Source: Candidatus Caldarchaeum sp. (GTDB lineage: Archaea; Thermoproteota; Nitrososphaeria_A; Caldarchaeales; Caldarchaeaceae). Taken from it: 11,106 bases of DNA. Within the stretch, counting starts at the first letter, position 1, and each line of letters opens with the position of its first letter. Shown one piece after another: positions 1 to 5,184 of this stretch. The position numbers and the translations under genes were made by a program. The stretch lies in the NCBI GenBank assembly GCA_025058435.1, contig JANXEM010000024.1, positions 1-11,106 on the forward strand, written 5' to 3'. Below the pieces are notes generated by a model. The model had not been told where the DNA came from, did not search any database, and saw nothing but the letters and a program-made list of their open reading frames with translations.

Positions 1-288
1 GTATGAGACGATGAATTGGACGCTGTTTGGCAGAAGAATGACGAACGTGTCTCCCTTACCGACTCCGAGTTTGCTCAGAGCCGTGGCGAAACTGTCCACA
101 AATTTCTTCAACAACCCGAAGCTGAACGGTGTGTCGAGAAAAATTGCGGCTGTTTTCTGGCCCGCTGTTTCGCAGATTTCGTCGAACATCTTTGTCAGAG
201 TGATGCGGGGGGCCGTGACGTTTGGGTCGACTGATTTGTGGTAAAACCTTGTCCATGGCCTGCTCAACACGAATTCTAAACCATCCAT
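1..288 (-). CDS. Acyl-CoA synthetase (AMP-forming), N-terminal part, runs off left edge
   Basis: This is the first 96 codons of a leftward gene whose remainder lies outside the window. The frame is open from the ATG at 288 to base 1. The visible protein reads like the N-terminus of ANL-superfamily acyl-CoA synthetases: a 'RPWTRFY' entry segment at residues 10-16, then 'TLTKMFDEICETAGQKTAAI' at residues 30-49, and 'ALSKLGVGKGDTFVILLPNS' at residues 70-89, which matches the family's 'L..LGV.KGD.V.I.LPN' block. Such enzymes activate a carboxylic acid with ATP and load it on coenzyme A in the cytosol. The AMP-binding P-loop and the active-site lysine would lie beyond the edge, so substrate and intactness cannot be judged. 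The start is supported by a TATA-like box centred 26.5 bases upstream, which suggests a leaderless mRNA. It is divergent from the gene at 341. Confidence 0.82.
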   Translation of the reverse strand, partial: MDGLEFVLSRPWTRFYHKSVDPNVTAPRITLTKMFDEICETAGQKTAAIFLDTPFSFGLLKKFVDSFATALSKLGVGKGDTFVILLPNSVQFIVSY

Positions 289-310
289 GTGAATAGTGCG
301 TCCACTAAAC

Positions 311-320
311 CTTTAAAAGC
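311..320. promoter_or_regulatory. Shared bidirectional TATA-like box
   Basis: The self-complementary core TTTAAA lies at 312-317, centred at 314.5. That centre is 26.5 bases from the first base of the start codon on both sides (288 leftward, 341 rightward), the usual archaeal TATA-to-start distance for leaderless transcripts. On the minus strand it is preceded by a purine-rich CGAAATG that could serve as a BRE. On the plus strand the upstream bases (CTAAAC) are a weaker BRE match. Prediction only. Confidence 0.55.
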
Positions 321-340
321 ATTTCGACCCACCAAAAACC

Positions 341-703
341 ATGGTTGAAATAATCCACAGCCCAGTCAAGCAGTTAGTGATAATGGAGTACGTCAGGTTT
401 CCGAGCGCGGAAGAATTGGTGCGGAACATGATTCTTCCGCCGGGACAACCTGCAGTGCTCTATTGGGCCGAAGGCGTGGTCTTTCTCCCCATCCCCATGC
501 CGACCAACAACACGAAAGTGGTTGAAGAGCTTTTGAACGGCAAAATCTATTGGATGAGCGTTTCTTTCGCGCCGATGCCGTCTTATTCAACGATGCTGAG
601 CGCGGAAAAAGGCCCCGAAGCGTTGGTCATCAACGTGTCAAGGAGCGGCCTTTTCAGCCAAGTGGCGAGATGGCTCCGGGAAAGGCTGTCTTCTGACTCT
701 TAA
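341..703 (+). CDS. Uncharacterised small protein, 120 aa
   Basis: I do not recognise this protein. It starts with ATG 27 bases after a TATA-like box, so a leaderless transcript is likely; Met15 (ATG at 383) is an alternative start. The sequence alternates short hydrophobic and charged stretches, as expected of a small soluble alpha/beta protein. The segment at residues 37-56 is hydrophobic and proline-rich ('PAVLYWAEGVVFLPIPMPTN') but carries a Glu and several prolines, so a membrane helix is unlikely. The C-terminus (residues 101-115) is a basic amphipathic helix. There are no cysteine pairs or obvious catalytic motifs. Its last 66 bases overlap the end of the convergent methyltransferase-fold gene. 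It is probably real because it has a promoter, archaeal start geometry and protein-like composition, but no function can be assigned. Confidence 0.68.
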   Translation: MVEIIHSPVKQLVIMEYVRFPSAEELVRNMILPPGQPAVLYWAEGVVFLPIPMPTNNTKVVEELLNGKIYWMSVSFAPMPSYSTMLSAEKGPEALVINVSRSGLFSQVARWLRERLSSDS

Positions 704-1474
704 GTCCAGAACCCAGTGGGAAAATTTTGGCGAATACGTCTTCACGGCCCTCTTTCCCAAAAGCTCAACCTGATAACCAAGTTTTTCTGCGGCTTTCCGG
801 CACTTTTCGTAAAGACCCGTCCATCCTTCGACCGTTTCTCCTACTTCGTGGAAATGAATGACTCCGCCGCTTGGTTTAATGAGACGGTAAGCGGTTTCAA
901 CAAATTCAGCCGTCCCCCATAGATACCCCATCAAGACGCGGTCGGCTTTCTCCGCAAGGCCTTTCTCCAAAGCCTTCCTGCAGTCAAGGTTGTAGACCGA
1001 GACCTTGTCCTCGACGTGATTGAGGCGGATGTTTTCGACCAGATATTGGTAGGCGATAGGATTTAGTTCGAAGGCGTGAACATGCGAAGCCGCCGATTTC
1101 GCGACAGGAATAGTGAACTGGCCCACGCCAGCAAACATGTCGACAACAACTTCACCGGGTTCCGGAAGTTTTCGCATCCGTCTTCGTTCAAAACTGTTAC
1201 CCAGAGAGAACATCAGCTTCGCTGCGTCGAGCTTGTAGACGATCCCGTCTTCTTTGACGACGGTCTCTGTTTCGGTGCTGCCGGCGACGTGTCTCACGAC
1301 GGGAACCCTAAAAACGCCATCAACTTTTTCGATGAGAAGAACTGTTTTTACCGCCCTGTTTCTTTCCAATATTTTCGCCGCCAACCTCTCCACTTCAATC
1401 CCGCTATCCTTGGGAAGTCTGACAAGCGCGACGCTACCGAGGAATTTGACGCTCGCTTTCTTCACTCTACCCAA
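638..1474 (-). CDS. taw2: Taw2-like tRNA-wyosine aminocarboxypropyltransferase (Trm5/TYW2 family)
   Basis: This 278-aa protein has the Trm5/TYW2 class I AdoMet-binding fold. It shows an N-terminal accessory region, the block 'FSLGNSFERRRM' (residues 89-100), AdoMet motif I 'VVDMFAGVGQFTIPVA' (about 110-125), an acidic motif II with Glu136 in 'FELNP', and 'DRVLMGYL' (178-185). In Trm5 guanine-N1 methyltransferases the last position holds an N-x-P motif. From memory, TYW2/Taw2 enzymes have Met-Gly-Tyr there and transfer the 3-amino-3-carboxypropyl group of AdoMet to 4-demethylwyosine at position 37 of tRNA-Phe. The length fits archaeal Taw2. The start is TTG at 1474, since the frame closes upstream without an ATG; GTG at 1465 is an alternative. 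The last 21 codons overlap the convergent small gene. It is divergent from eS25. A Trm5-type methyltransferase is the main alternative. Confidence 0.75.
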   Translation of the reverse strand: MGRVKKASVKFLGSVALVRLPKDSGIEVERLAAKILERNRAVKTVLLIEKVDGVFRVPVVRHVAGSTETETVVKEDGIVYKLDAAKLMFSLGNSFERRRMRKLPEPGEVVVDMFAGVGQFTIPVAKSAASHVHAFELNPIAYQYLVENIRLNHVEDKVSVYNLDCRKALEKGLAEKADRVLMGYLWGTAEFVETAYRLIKPSGGVIHFHEVGETVEGWTGLYEKCRKAAEKLGYQVELLGKRAVKTYSPKFSHWVLDLRVRRQPFPEPSRHLAEKAAP

Positions 1475-1500
1475 GGAATTTAGCCGCCGCGGTTTAAGGC

Positions 1501-1512
1501 TTATTAATTAAA
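1501..1512. promoter_or_regulatory. AT-rich promoter tract between taw2-like gene and eS25
   Basis: The tract TTATTAATTAAA sits between divergent starts at 1474 and 1530. Read rightward, TTATTAA is centred about 26 bases before the eS25 GTG, consistent with a leaderless mRNA. Read leftward, TTAATAAG is centred about 30 bases before the TTG at 1474. A second leftward candidate, CTTAAA near 1492-1497, would instead fit a start at the GTG at 1465. Prediction only. Confidence 0.45.
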
Positions 1513-1529
1513 CCTTCGGAAAAAACGCC

Positions 1530-1913
1530 GTGAGCACGGAAGCCAAGAAAAAGCCAGAGAAGAAAAAGACGCCGGAAAAGAAGGAAGAGGCTGTCGAAAG
1601 AGGCGTCCTCGGTGTCGTAAGCCCTTCGATGGACGATGTCAAAGAATACGTCAGAACGGCTAAGGTTTTGACCCCGTCGACTTTGGCTGAGAGGTTTAAG
1701 GTGAGGGTTTCTGTGGCGAAAGCTGTTTTGAAGGAGCTTGTGGCGAAAGGGTATGTGAAAGAGGTTGTGGGAACGAACAGGATAAGAGTTTACGCTCCGC
1801 TGTTAGCTGCGGCCCCGTCCGAGCCGAAGGCCGTCCAAGCCGAGGCAAAGCCCAAAAAAGCTAAGAAATCTTCGAAACAATCCGCATCCGCGCCCCAACC
1901 TGAGCCTTCGTAA
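1530..1913 (+). CDS. rps25e: Small ribosomal subunit protein eS25 (S25e)
   Basis: This 127-aa basic protein is a component of the 30S subunit found in eukaryotes and in several TACK archaea. The N-terminal 22 residues are a lysine/glutamate-rich tail. The core at about residues 42-90 is the winged helix-turn-helix of eS25: 'VLTPSTLAERFKVRVSVAKA' (46-65), then 'VLKELVAKGYVKEVVGTNRI' (66-85) and the ending 'RVYAP'. The start is GTG at 1530, about 26 bases downstream of a TATA-like tract. After the core there is an unusual tail of about 37 residues rich in Ala, Lys, Pro and Ser, resembling ribosomal tails that thread into rRNA. Its last codons overlap the convergent cyclophilin-like gene by 53 bases. 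Codon style changes inside the gene, with the winged-helix part distinctly G/T-rich. Family assignment is firm; the role of the tail is unknown. Confidence 0.88.
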   Translation: MSTEAKKKPEKKKTPEKKEEAVERGVLGVVSPSMDDVKEYVRTAKVLTPSTLAERFKVRVSVAKAVLKELVAKGYVKEVVGTNRIRVYAPLLAAAPSEPKAVQAEAKPKKAKKSSKQSASAPQPEPS

Positions 1914-2235
1914 TCTCCCTAAAACCTTCTCCCACCGAGCCGACCTTGATGGTCTGGCTTCTCGGAACATGCTCGACCAAAGCCACCCCAACGGCTTTTT
2001 CAGGAGACCAGTAAAACAAATCTCCCGCCGCAAGCTTGGCCGACGACTTCTCCACACCCCTCGAAATTTGCGTTATCATGTAGACCGCCGTTTCCCATCG
2101 TGCGACATATCCCTCCAAAGGTAGTCGTTTGACGATTTCATCGACGGTGAGGGGGGCCGCAAACCGATGTAGCTCTCCTTCGACCGACGACAGCCCCTCC
2201 ACTTGAACGACGACCGGAATTCGGGCGGCGGTCAT
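1861..2235 (-). CDS. Cyclophilin-like fold protein (PF04126/DUF369-type)
   Basis: This 124-aa protein resembles the small prokaryotic cyclophilin-like family (TM1367 type). The recognisable part is the strand-loop 'GDLFYWSPEKAVGVAL' (residues 71-86), matching the family's 'GD..YW.P..A..L' block, with an N-terminal beta-strand 'IPVVVQVEGLSSVEGEL' (6-22) and the helix 'TVDEIVKRLPLEG' (30-42). The fold is that of peptidyl-prolyl isomerases, but these family members are not known to have that activity, so the function is open. The ATG at 2235 overlaps the stop of the upstream phosphoglycerate mutase gene as ATGA, and a GGAG lies about 11 bases upstream, so the two are probably co-transcribed and translationally coupled. 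Its 3' end overlaps eS25 by 53 bases. Family call is moderately sure. Confidence 0.72.
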   Translation of the reverse strand: MTAARIPVVVQVEGLSSVEGELHRFAAPLTVDEIVKRLPLEGYVARWETAVYMITQISRGVEKSSAKLAAGDLFYWSPEKAVGVALVEHVPRSQTIKVGSVGEGFREITKAQVGARMRIVSKIS

Positions 2236-3461
2236 TCGCCGAACAACTCCAAAGCACCGACGTAGTTGGCGATGATGGGCATTAAATCAATCCCCCGAAT
2301 TCTGCCGATTCCTCCTTTCGCGCAGCTGATTTCGTCGAAATATTTCACGTCGTCGCCCCTGACTTGCGGGCCGTAAATCAAAATTGGGACCGGGTCTCCT
2401 CTGTGGTCGCCTAATTCGGACGGTGTCGAATGGTCTCCCGTGACGGCGATGTGTGTGTCGGGCGGAAGCGATTCGTACATCTTGTCGAGGACCGCGTCGA
2501 TTTTCCTTATCATTTCGGCTTTCTCCCGTGGTTTTTTGTCGTGGCTTAAGGTGTCGGTTGCCTTGATGTGGAGGAGGACGAAGTCGTGGCGTTTGAGTGA
2601 TTCGACGACTGCGGCGGCTTTGTTGTTGAGGTTTGTGTTGACTGTGCCCGTCGCGCCTTCGACGTTTACCACTTCGAATCCGGCGGCTCGGCAGACACCT
2701 TTGTAGAGGGCTCCTCCGGCCACAACGGCCGCCGACATCCCGTATTTTTCGCGGAAGCTGGGAAGATCCGGCAGCCTTCCTGCTCCACGGGTTAAGATGT
2801 AGTTGGCCGGTGGGAGGCCGTTTTGCTTTCTTTTCCGGTTGGCTGGGTGGTTTTCGAGGATTTTATGGGTTTTTTCGAGGTACTGTTGGAGGAGCTGTGC
2901 GGTGCGGCTTGCTTCCGGTGTTGTGTCAAGTGGTTTGGGTTTAAGAACTTTGGTTTCTCTGCCGTGCGGGTCGACGTTTGAAACTTTGTGTGAAAGACCG
3001 TCGCCGCGGATTATCAAAACTCCCCGGTGTTCTACGGTGTGTTTGAAGATTATTTCAACGCCTTCGACTTCCATCGACGGTATCGCTTCGGCGAGGGTTC
3101 GGCTTTCTTCCGATGAAATTCGCCCCGCCCTCCTGTCTAACACCTCGCCGTCAGCGGAAACAGTCGCAAAGTTGCATCGGAAAGCCACGTCTTTTTCGGT
3201 CAAGGTCAACCCCGCTCCCAAAGCCTCAAAAGGCCCCCGGCCCGTGTACCATTTAAACGGGTCGTATCCAAGAAGGGCGAGATGGCCCGTGTCGCTTCCG
3301 TTCGGCAGACCCGGAGCAACCACGTCAATCAGACCCGTCTCCCCCATGGCGGCGAGACGGTCGAGGAACGGGCTCCGCGCCGCTTGAAGAGGAGTCATCC
3401 AGTTAAGCGACCTGCATCTTCTGTCACCCAACCCGTCCAAAACGACCAAAACGGCTTTCAT
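2232..3461 (-). CDS. apgM: 2,3-bisphosphoglycerate-independent phosphoglycerate mutase, archaeal type
   Basis: This 409-aa cytosolic enzyme interconverts 3- and 2-phosphoglycerate in glycolysis/gluconeogenesis using two metal ions and a phosphoserine intermediate. It belongs to the archaeal ApgM branch of the alkaline phosphatase superfamily. Visible motifs are 'VVLDGLGD' (6-13) with metal ligand Asp9, the nucleophile loop 'PGLPNGSDTGHLALLGYDP' (50-68) with Ser56, 'HIKATDTLSHD' (298-308) with Asp303 and His307, and 'TGDHSTPSELGDHRGDPVP' (341-359) with Asp343, His344 and His353. All expected catalytic and metal residues are present and the length is normal for ApgM. The start is ATG at 3461, with an AT-rich tract about 36 bases upstream, giving a leader of roughly 9 bases. 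It is followed by the overlapping cyclophilin-like gene and is divergent from radA. Confidence 0.94.
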   Translation of the reverse strand: MKAVLVVLDGLGDRRCRSLNWMTPLQAARSPFLDRLAAMGETGLIDVVAPGLPNGSDTGHLALLGYDPFKWYTGRGPFEALGAGLTLTEKDVAFRCNFATVSADGEVLDRRAGRISSEESRTLAEAIPSMEVEGVEIIFKHTVEHRGVLIIRGDGLSHKVSNVDPHGRETKVLKPKPLDTTPEASRTAQLLQQYLEKTHKILENHPANRKRKQNGLPPANYILTRGAGRLPDLPSFREKYGMSAAVVAGGALYKGVCRAAGFEVVNVEGATGTVNTNLNNKAAAVVESLKRHDFVLLHIKATDTLSHDKKPREKAEMIRKIDAVLDKMYESLPPDTHIAVTGDHSTPSELGDHRGDPVPILIYGPQVRGDDVKYFDEISCAKGGIGRIRGIDLMPIIANYVGALELFGE

Positions 3462-3490
3462 GTAAACTCGTGGCGGAGCCGGTGCTATTA

Positions 3491-3501
3491 GTTTTTATAA
3501 A
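3491..3501. promoter_or_regulatory. TATA tract between apgM and radA
   Basis: GTTTTTATAAA at 3491-3501 lies in the 63-base gap between the divergent starts at 3461 and 3525. Rightward, TTTATA is centred 28.5 bases before the radA TTG, pointing to a leaderless or nearly leaderless transcript. Leftward, TTATAAAAAC is centred about 36 bases before the apgM ATG, which would leave a short leader. It is the best TATA match in the window. Prediction only. Confidence 0.6.
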
Positions 3502-3524
3502 CCGCCGGCCCGCATGTATCTGGG

Positions 3525-4493
3525 TTGAGCAACATTCGGTACAACGAAATCGAAGACCTTCCCGGCGTCTCTAAGCTGGTCGCGGAAAAGCTTCGAGAAA
3601 ACGGTTATTCGACCGTTGAATCGATTGCAACCGCGACCGTGGCTGAGCTTGTTTCCCTCGGGCTTGATGAGAAACATGCTTTGGAGGTCATAAGCGCGGC
3701 CCGTGAAGGGATTGAAGTTTCGTGGGTTACGGCGAAAGATTTGGCCGAGATTAAGACTTCGATAGGCAGGATAACGACGGGCAGTAGTAGGCTGGACGCT
3801 CTCATAGGAGGCGGCGTAGAAACCATGTCGATCACCGAATTTTTCGGAGAGTTCAGCTCGGGAAAGTCGCAGATGTGTCATCAGCTGGCCGTCAACGTTC
3901 AACTGCCTTTCCGGAGGGGGGGACTCGACGCCGCGGCCCTCTACATCGACAGCGAAAACACCTTCAGACCCGAAAGAATCGTGTCGATGGCGCGTAACAT
4001 CGGCCTCGAACCCGATGAAGCCCTCGAGAAAATCATCTACGCAGAGGCCTACACAAGCGACCACCAGATGCTTCTCGTGGAAAAAGCCGACAAAATAGTA
4101 AAGGAAAAGAACGTCAAACTCATCGTGGTCGATTCGCTGACCGCTCATTTCAGAAGCGAATATCTGGGCCGTCATCTTCTTCCCGAAAGGCAGCAAAAGC
4201 TCAACAAACACATGCACAAACTCATCAGGCTGGCGAGGGCCTTCAACGCGGCGGTCGTGGTTACAAACCAAGTGATGGCGAAGCCCGACGACGTATTCAG
4301 CACCACCGCCGTTTACCCAATAGGAGGCCACATCGTAGGACATACGAGCCACAACAGAATCCTACTCCGCAAAGTATCGGGAAAAAACATCCGAATCGCG
4401 AGGCTGATTTCGAGCCCCTACCTCCCCGAGGGGGAGGCGGTCTTTAGAATCACCGAAAACGGCGTCGAAGACGTCGAGGCCGAAAACCCATGA
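3525..4493 (+). CDS. radA: DNA repair and recombination protein RadA
   Basis: RadA is the archaeal Rad51/RecA-family recombinase that forms ATP-dependent filaments on single-stranded DNA and drives strand exchange. The 322-aa protein has the helix-hairpin-helix N-terminal domain (residues 7-60, '[19 protein letters not shown]'), a linker with 'WVTA' (67-70) at the place of the F-x-x-A polymerisation motif, Walker A 'GEFSSGKS' (108-115), '[13 protein letters not shown]' (140-152), Walker B 'KLIVVDS' (178-184), '[12 protein letters not shown]' (234-245) and the C-terminal '[20 protein letters not shown]' (301-320). Walker A differs slightly from the common GEFGSGKT but keeps the consensus. The start is TTG at 3525; the nearby ATG at 3514 opens only a five-codon frame including the stop. 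A TATA box lies 28 bases upstream. The stop overlaps the next start as ATGA. Length is normal. Confidence 0.96.
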   Translation: MSNIRYNEIEDLPGVSKLVAEKLRENGYSTVESIATATVAELVSLGLDEKHALEVISAAREGIEVSWVTAKDLAEIKTSIGRITTGSSRLDALIGGGVETMSITEFFGEFSSGKSQMCHQLAVNVQLPFRRGGLDAAALYIDSENTFRPERIVSMARNIGLEPDEALEKIIYAEAYTSDHQMLLVEKADKIVKEKNVKLIVVDSLTAHFRSEYLGRHLLPERQQKLNKHMHKLIRLARAFNAAVVVTNQVMAKPDDVFSTTAVYPIGGHIVGHTSHNRILLRKVSGKNIRIARLISSPYLPEGEAVFRITENGVEDVEAENP

Positions 4494-4852
4494 CTCAAAT
4501 AACTCCAAAACAAACCAAAGAGTTCCTCGAAACACTTTTCCGGAACAAAATCACAGAAGCAGAACGCATCCTTCAGCAGCTGCATGAAAAGCATCCCGAC
4601 GACACCCGCTACATACATGCTTTAAAAGGAATTTTCCAAAGCCACGTCGGAGAAGACAAAGACTCGCTCCTCCACACCGTCTACAGGAACGAAAAGATAT
4701 GGCGGGAGCGAAAAAAATTGGCCAAAACCCTCATCGACCAAGGAGAGACGTTCGGCGCGAAAGACCGGTTTTTCGAAGCATGGAACGACGTGCTAAACCT
4801 TTTAGACAAACTCCCCGAACCTGCGAAAATCACTGGACGGTCAGCAGATTGA
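4490..4852 (+). CDS. Uncharacterised helical protein coupled to radA
   Basis: I do not recognise this 120-aa protein. It is highly charged, lacks predicted membrane segments and cysteines, and appears almost wholly alpha-helical. The repeating helix pattern at residues 8-50 ('[20 protein letters not shown]' then '[20 protein letters not shown]') is reminiscent of TPR/helical-hairpin proteins, and a second helical region runs at about 62-110. The ATG at 4490 overlaps the radA stop as ATGA, and GAGG lies about 10 bases upstream, so it is very likely translated from the radA transcript. That position suggests, but does not show, a role linked to recombination or to RadA itself. Its 3' end overlaps the convergent membrane protein gene by 23 bases. 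Third-position use is A/C-rich, as in the second half of radA. Confidence 0.72.
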   Translation: MTQITPKQTKEFLETLFRNKITEAERILQQLHEKHPDDTRYIHALKGIFQSHVGEDKDSLLHTVYRNEKIWRERKKLAKTLIDQGETFGAKDRFFEAWNDVLNLLDKLPEPAKITGRSAD

Positions 4853-5105
4853 AAAACAAAATCCACGTCAAAAGAAATATGCCAACGAAACCGCCCAACC
4901 CGTTAAGATACGAGCTTCTTCTCCGTTTGTCTTTTTCCATAATTCGCCAAAGAATTTCCGCAATCCCTATGTAAACAAATGCGGCTGAAAAAACCACCAA
5001 ATACGTGAAAAGCGGCTGTCTGAAAGAGGCAACTATCCATGCAGCGGCAACACCGTAACCAATTCCCAGCGCAAACTTCGTCCAGTAGACCTTGTCGAAG
5101 CCCAA
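4830..5105 (-). CDS. Small integral membrane protein, three predicted helices
   Basis: This 91-aa protein has three hydrophobic segments at about residues 10-28, 31-54 and 70-89, separated by a short Arg-Gln-Pro turn and a basic loop 'EKDKRRRSS' (57-65). By the positive-inside rule the basic loop should face the cytoplasm. No family is recognised. The reading frame has no ATG: a TGA closes it eight bases upstream, leaving TTG at 5105 as the most likely start. An AT-rich tract (5137-5143) lies about 35 bases upstream on its own strand. It converges on and overlaps the radA-coupled gene, and is divergent from rqcH. The clean hydrophobic pattern argues that it is real, but it has no further support. 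Confidence 0.62.
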   Translation of the reverse strand: MGFDKVYWTKFALGIGYGVAAAWIVASFRQPLFTYLVVFSAAFVYIGIAEILWRIMEKDKRRRSSYLNGLGGFVGIFLLTWILFFNLLTVQ

Positions 5106-5135
5106 CCCAATTCAGCCCCACGATTCAAAAGCCAT

Positions 5136-5146
5136 CAATTAAATGT
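5136..5146. promoter_or_regulatory. AT-rich tract between membrane-protein gene and rqcH
   Basis: TCAATTAAATG at 5136-5146 is the only AT-rich element in the 79-base gap between divergent starts at 5105 and 5185. Its centre is about 35 bases from the leftward TTG and about 44 bases from the rightward ATG, so both transcripts would carry short leaders if it is used. No clear Shine-Dalgarno sequence precedes the rqcH ATG. Weak prediction. Confidence 0.3.
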
Positions 5147-5184
5147 TGGCAAGATGAATTCTCTGTAGCGGCCGACGGCTCAAC

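Noticed and set aside
11..256. Short open frames on both strands at the left edge
   Set aside because: The minus-strand frame from 288 to base 1 encodes a clear acyl-CoA synthetase N-terminus, leaving the other frames as shadows.
1076..1483. Plus-strand open frame of 135 codons opposite the taw2-like gene
   Set aside because: It runs antisense to the AdoMet-binding domain and resembles a shadow in composition (rich in Phe, Arg, Asn and His).
1504..1511. Palindrome TTAATTAA as a possible operator
   Set aside because: It is fully explained as part of an AT-rich promoter tract, and no second copy or longer dyad is visible nearby.
2803..3387. Plus-strand open frame of 194 codons opposite apgM
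   Set aside because: The opposite strand encodes intact ApgM with all catalytic residues; the product here is Arg/Ser-rich with no recognisable domain.
3495..4352. Long open frame (285 codons) on the minus strand opposite radA
   Set aside because: It lies antisense to a well-conserved RadA with complete motifs; the translation is rich in His, Phe and Arg without any family signature, typical of a shadow frame.
4903..5121. Alternative minus-strand frame starting at GTG 5121
   Set aside because: It competes with the three-helix membrane protein frame, whose hydrophobic periodicity is much more convincing; this product is Cys/Arg-rich and irregular.
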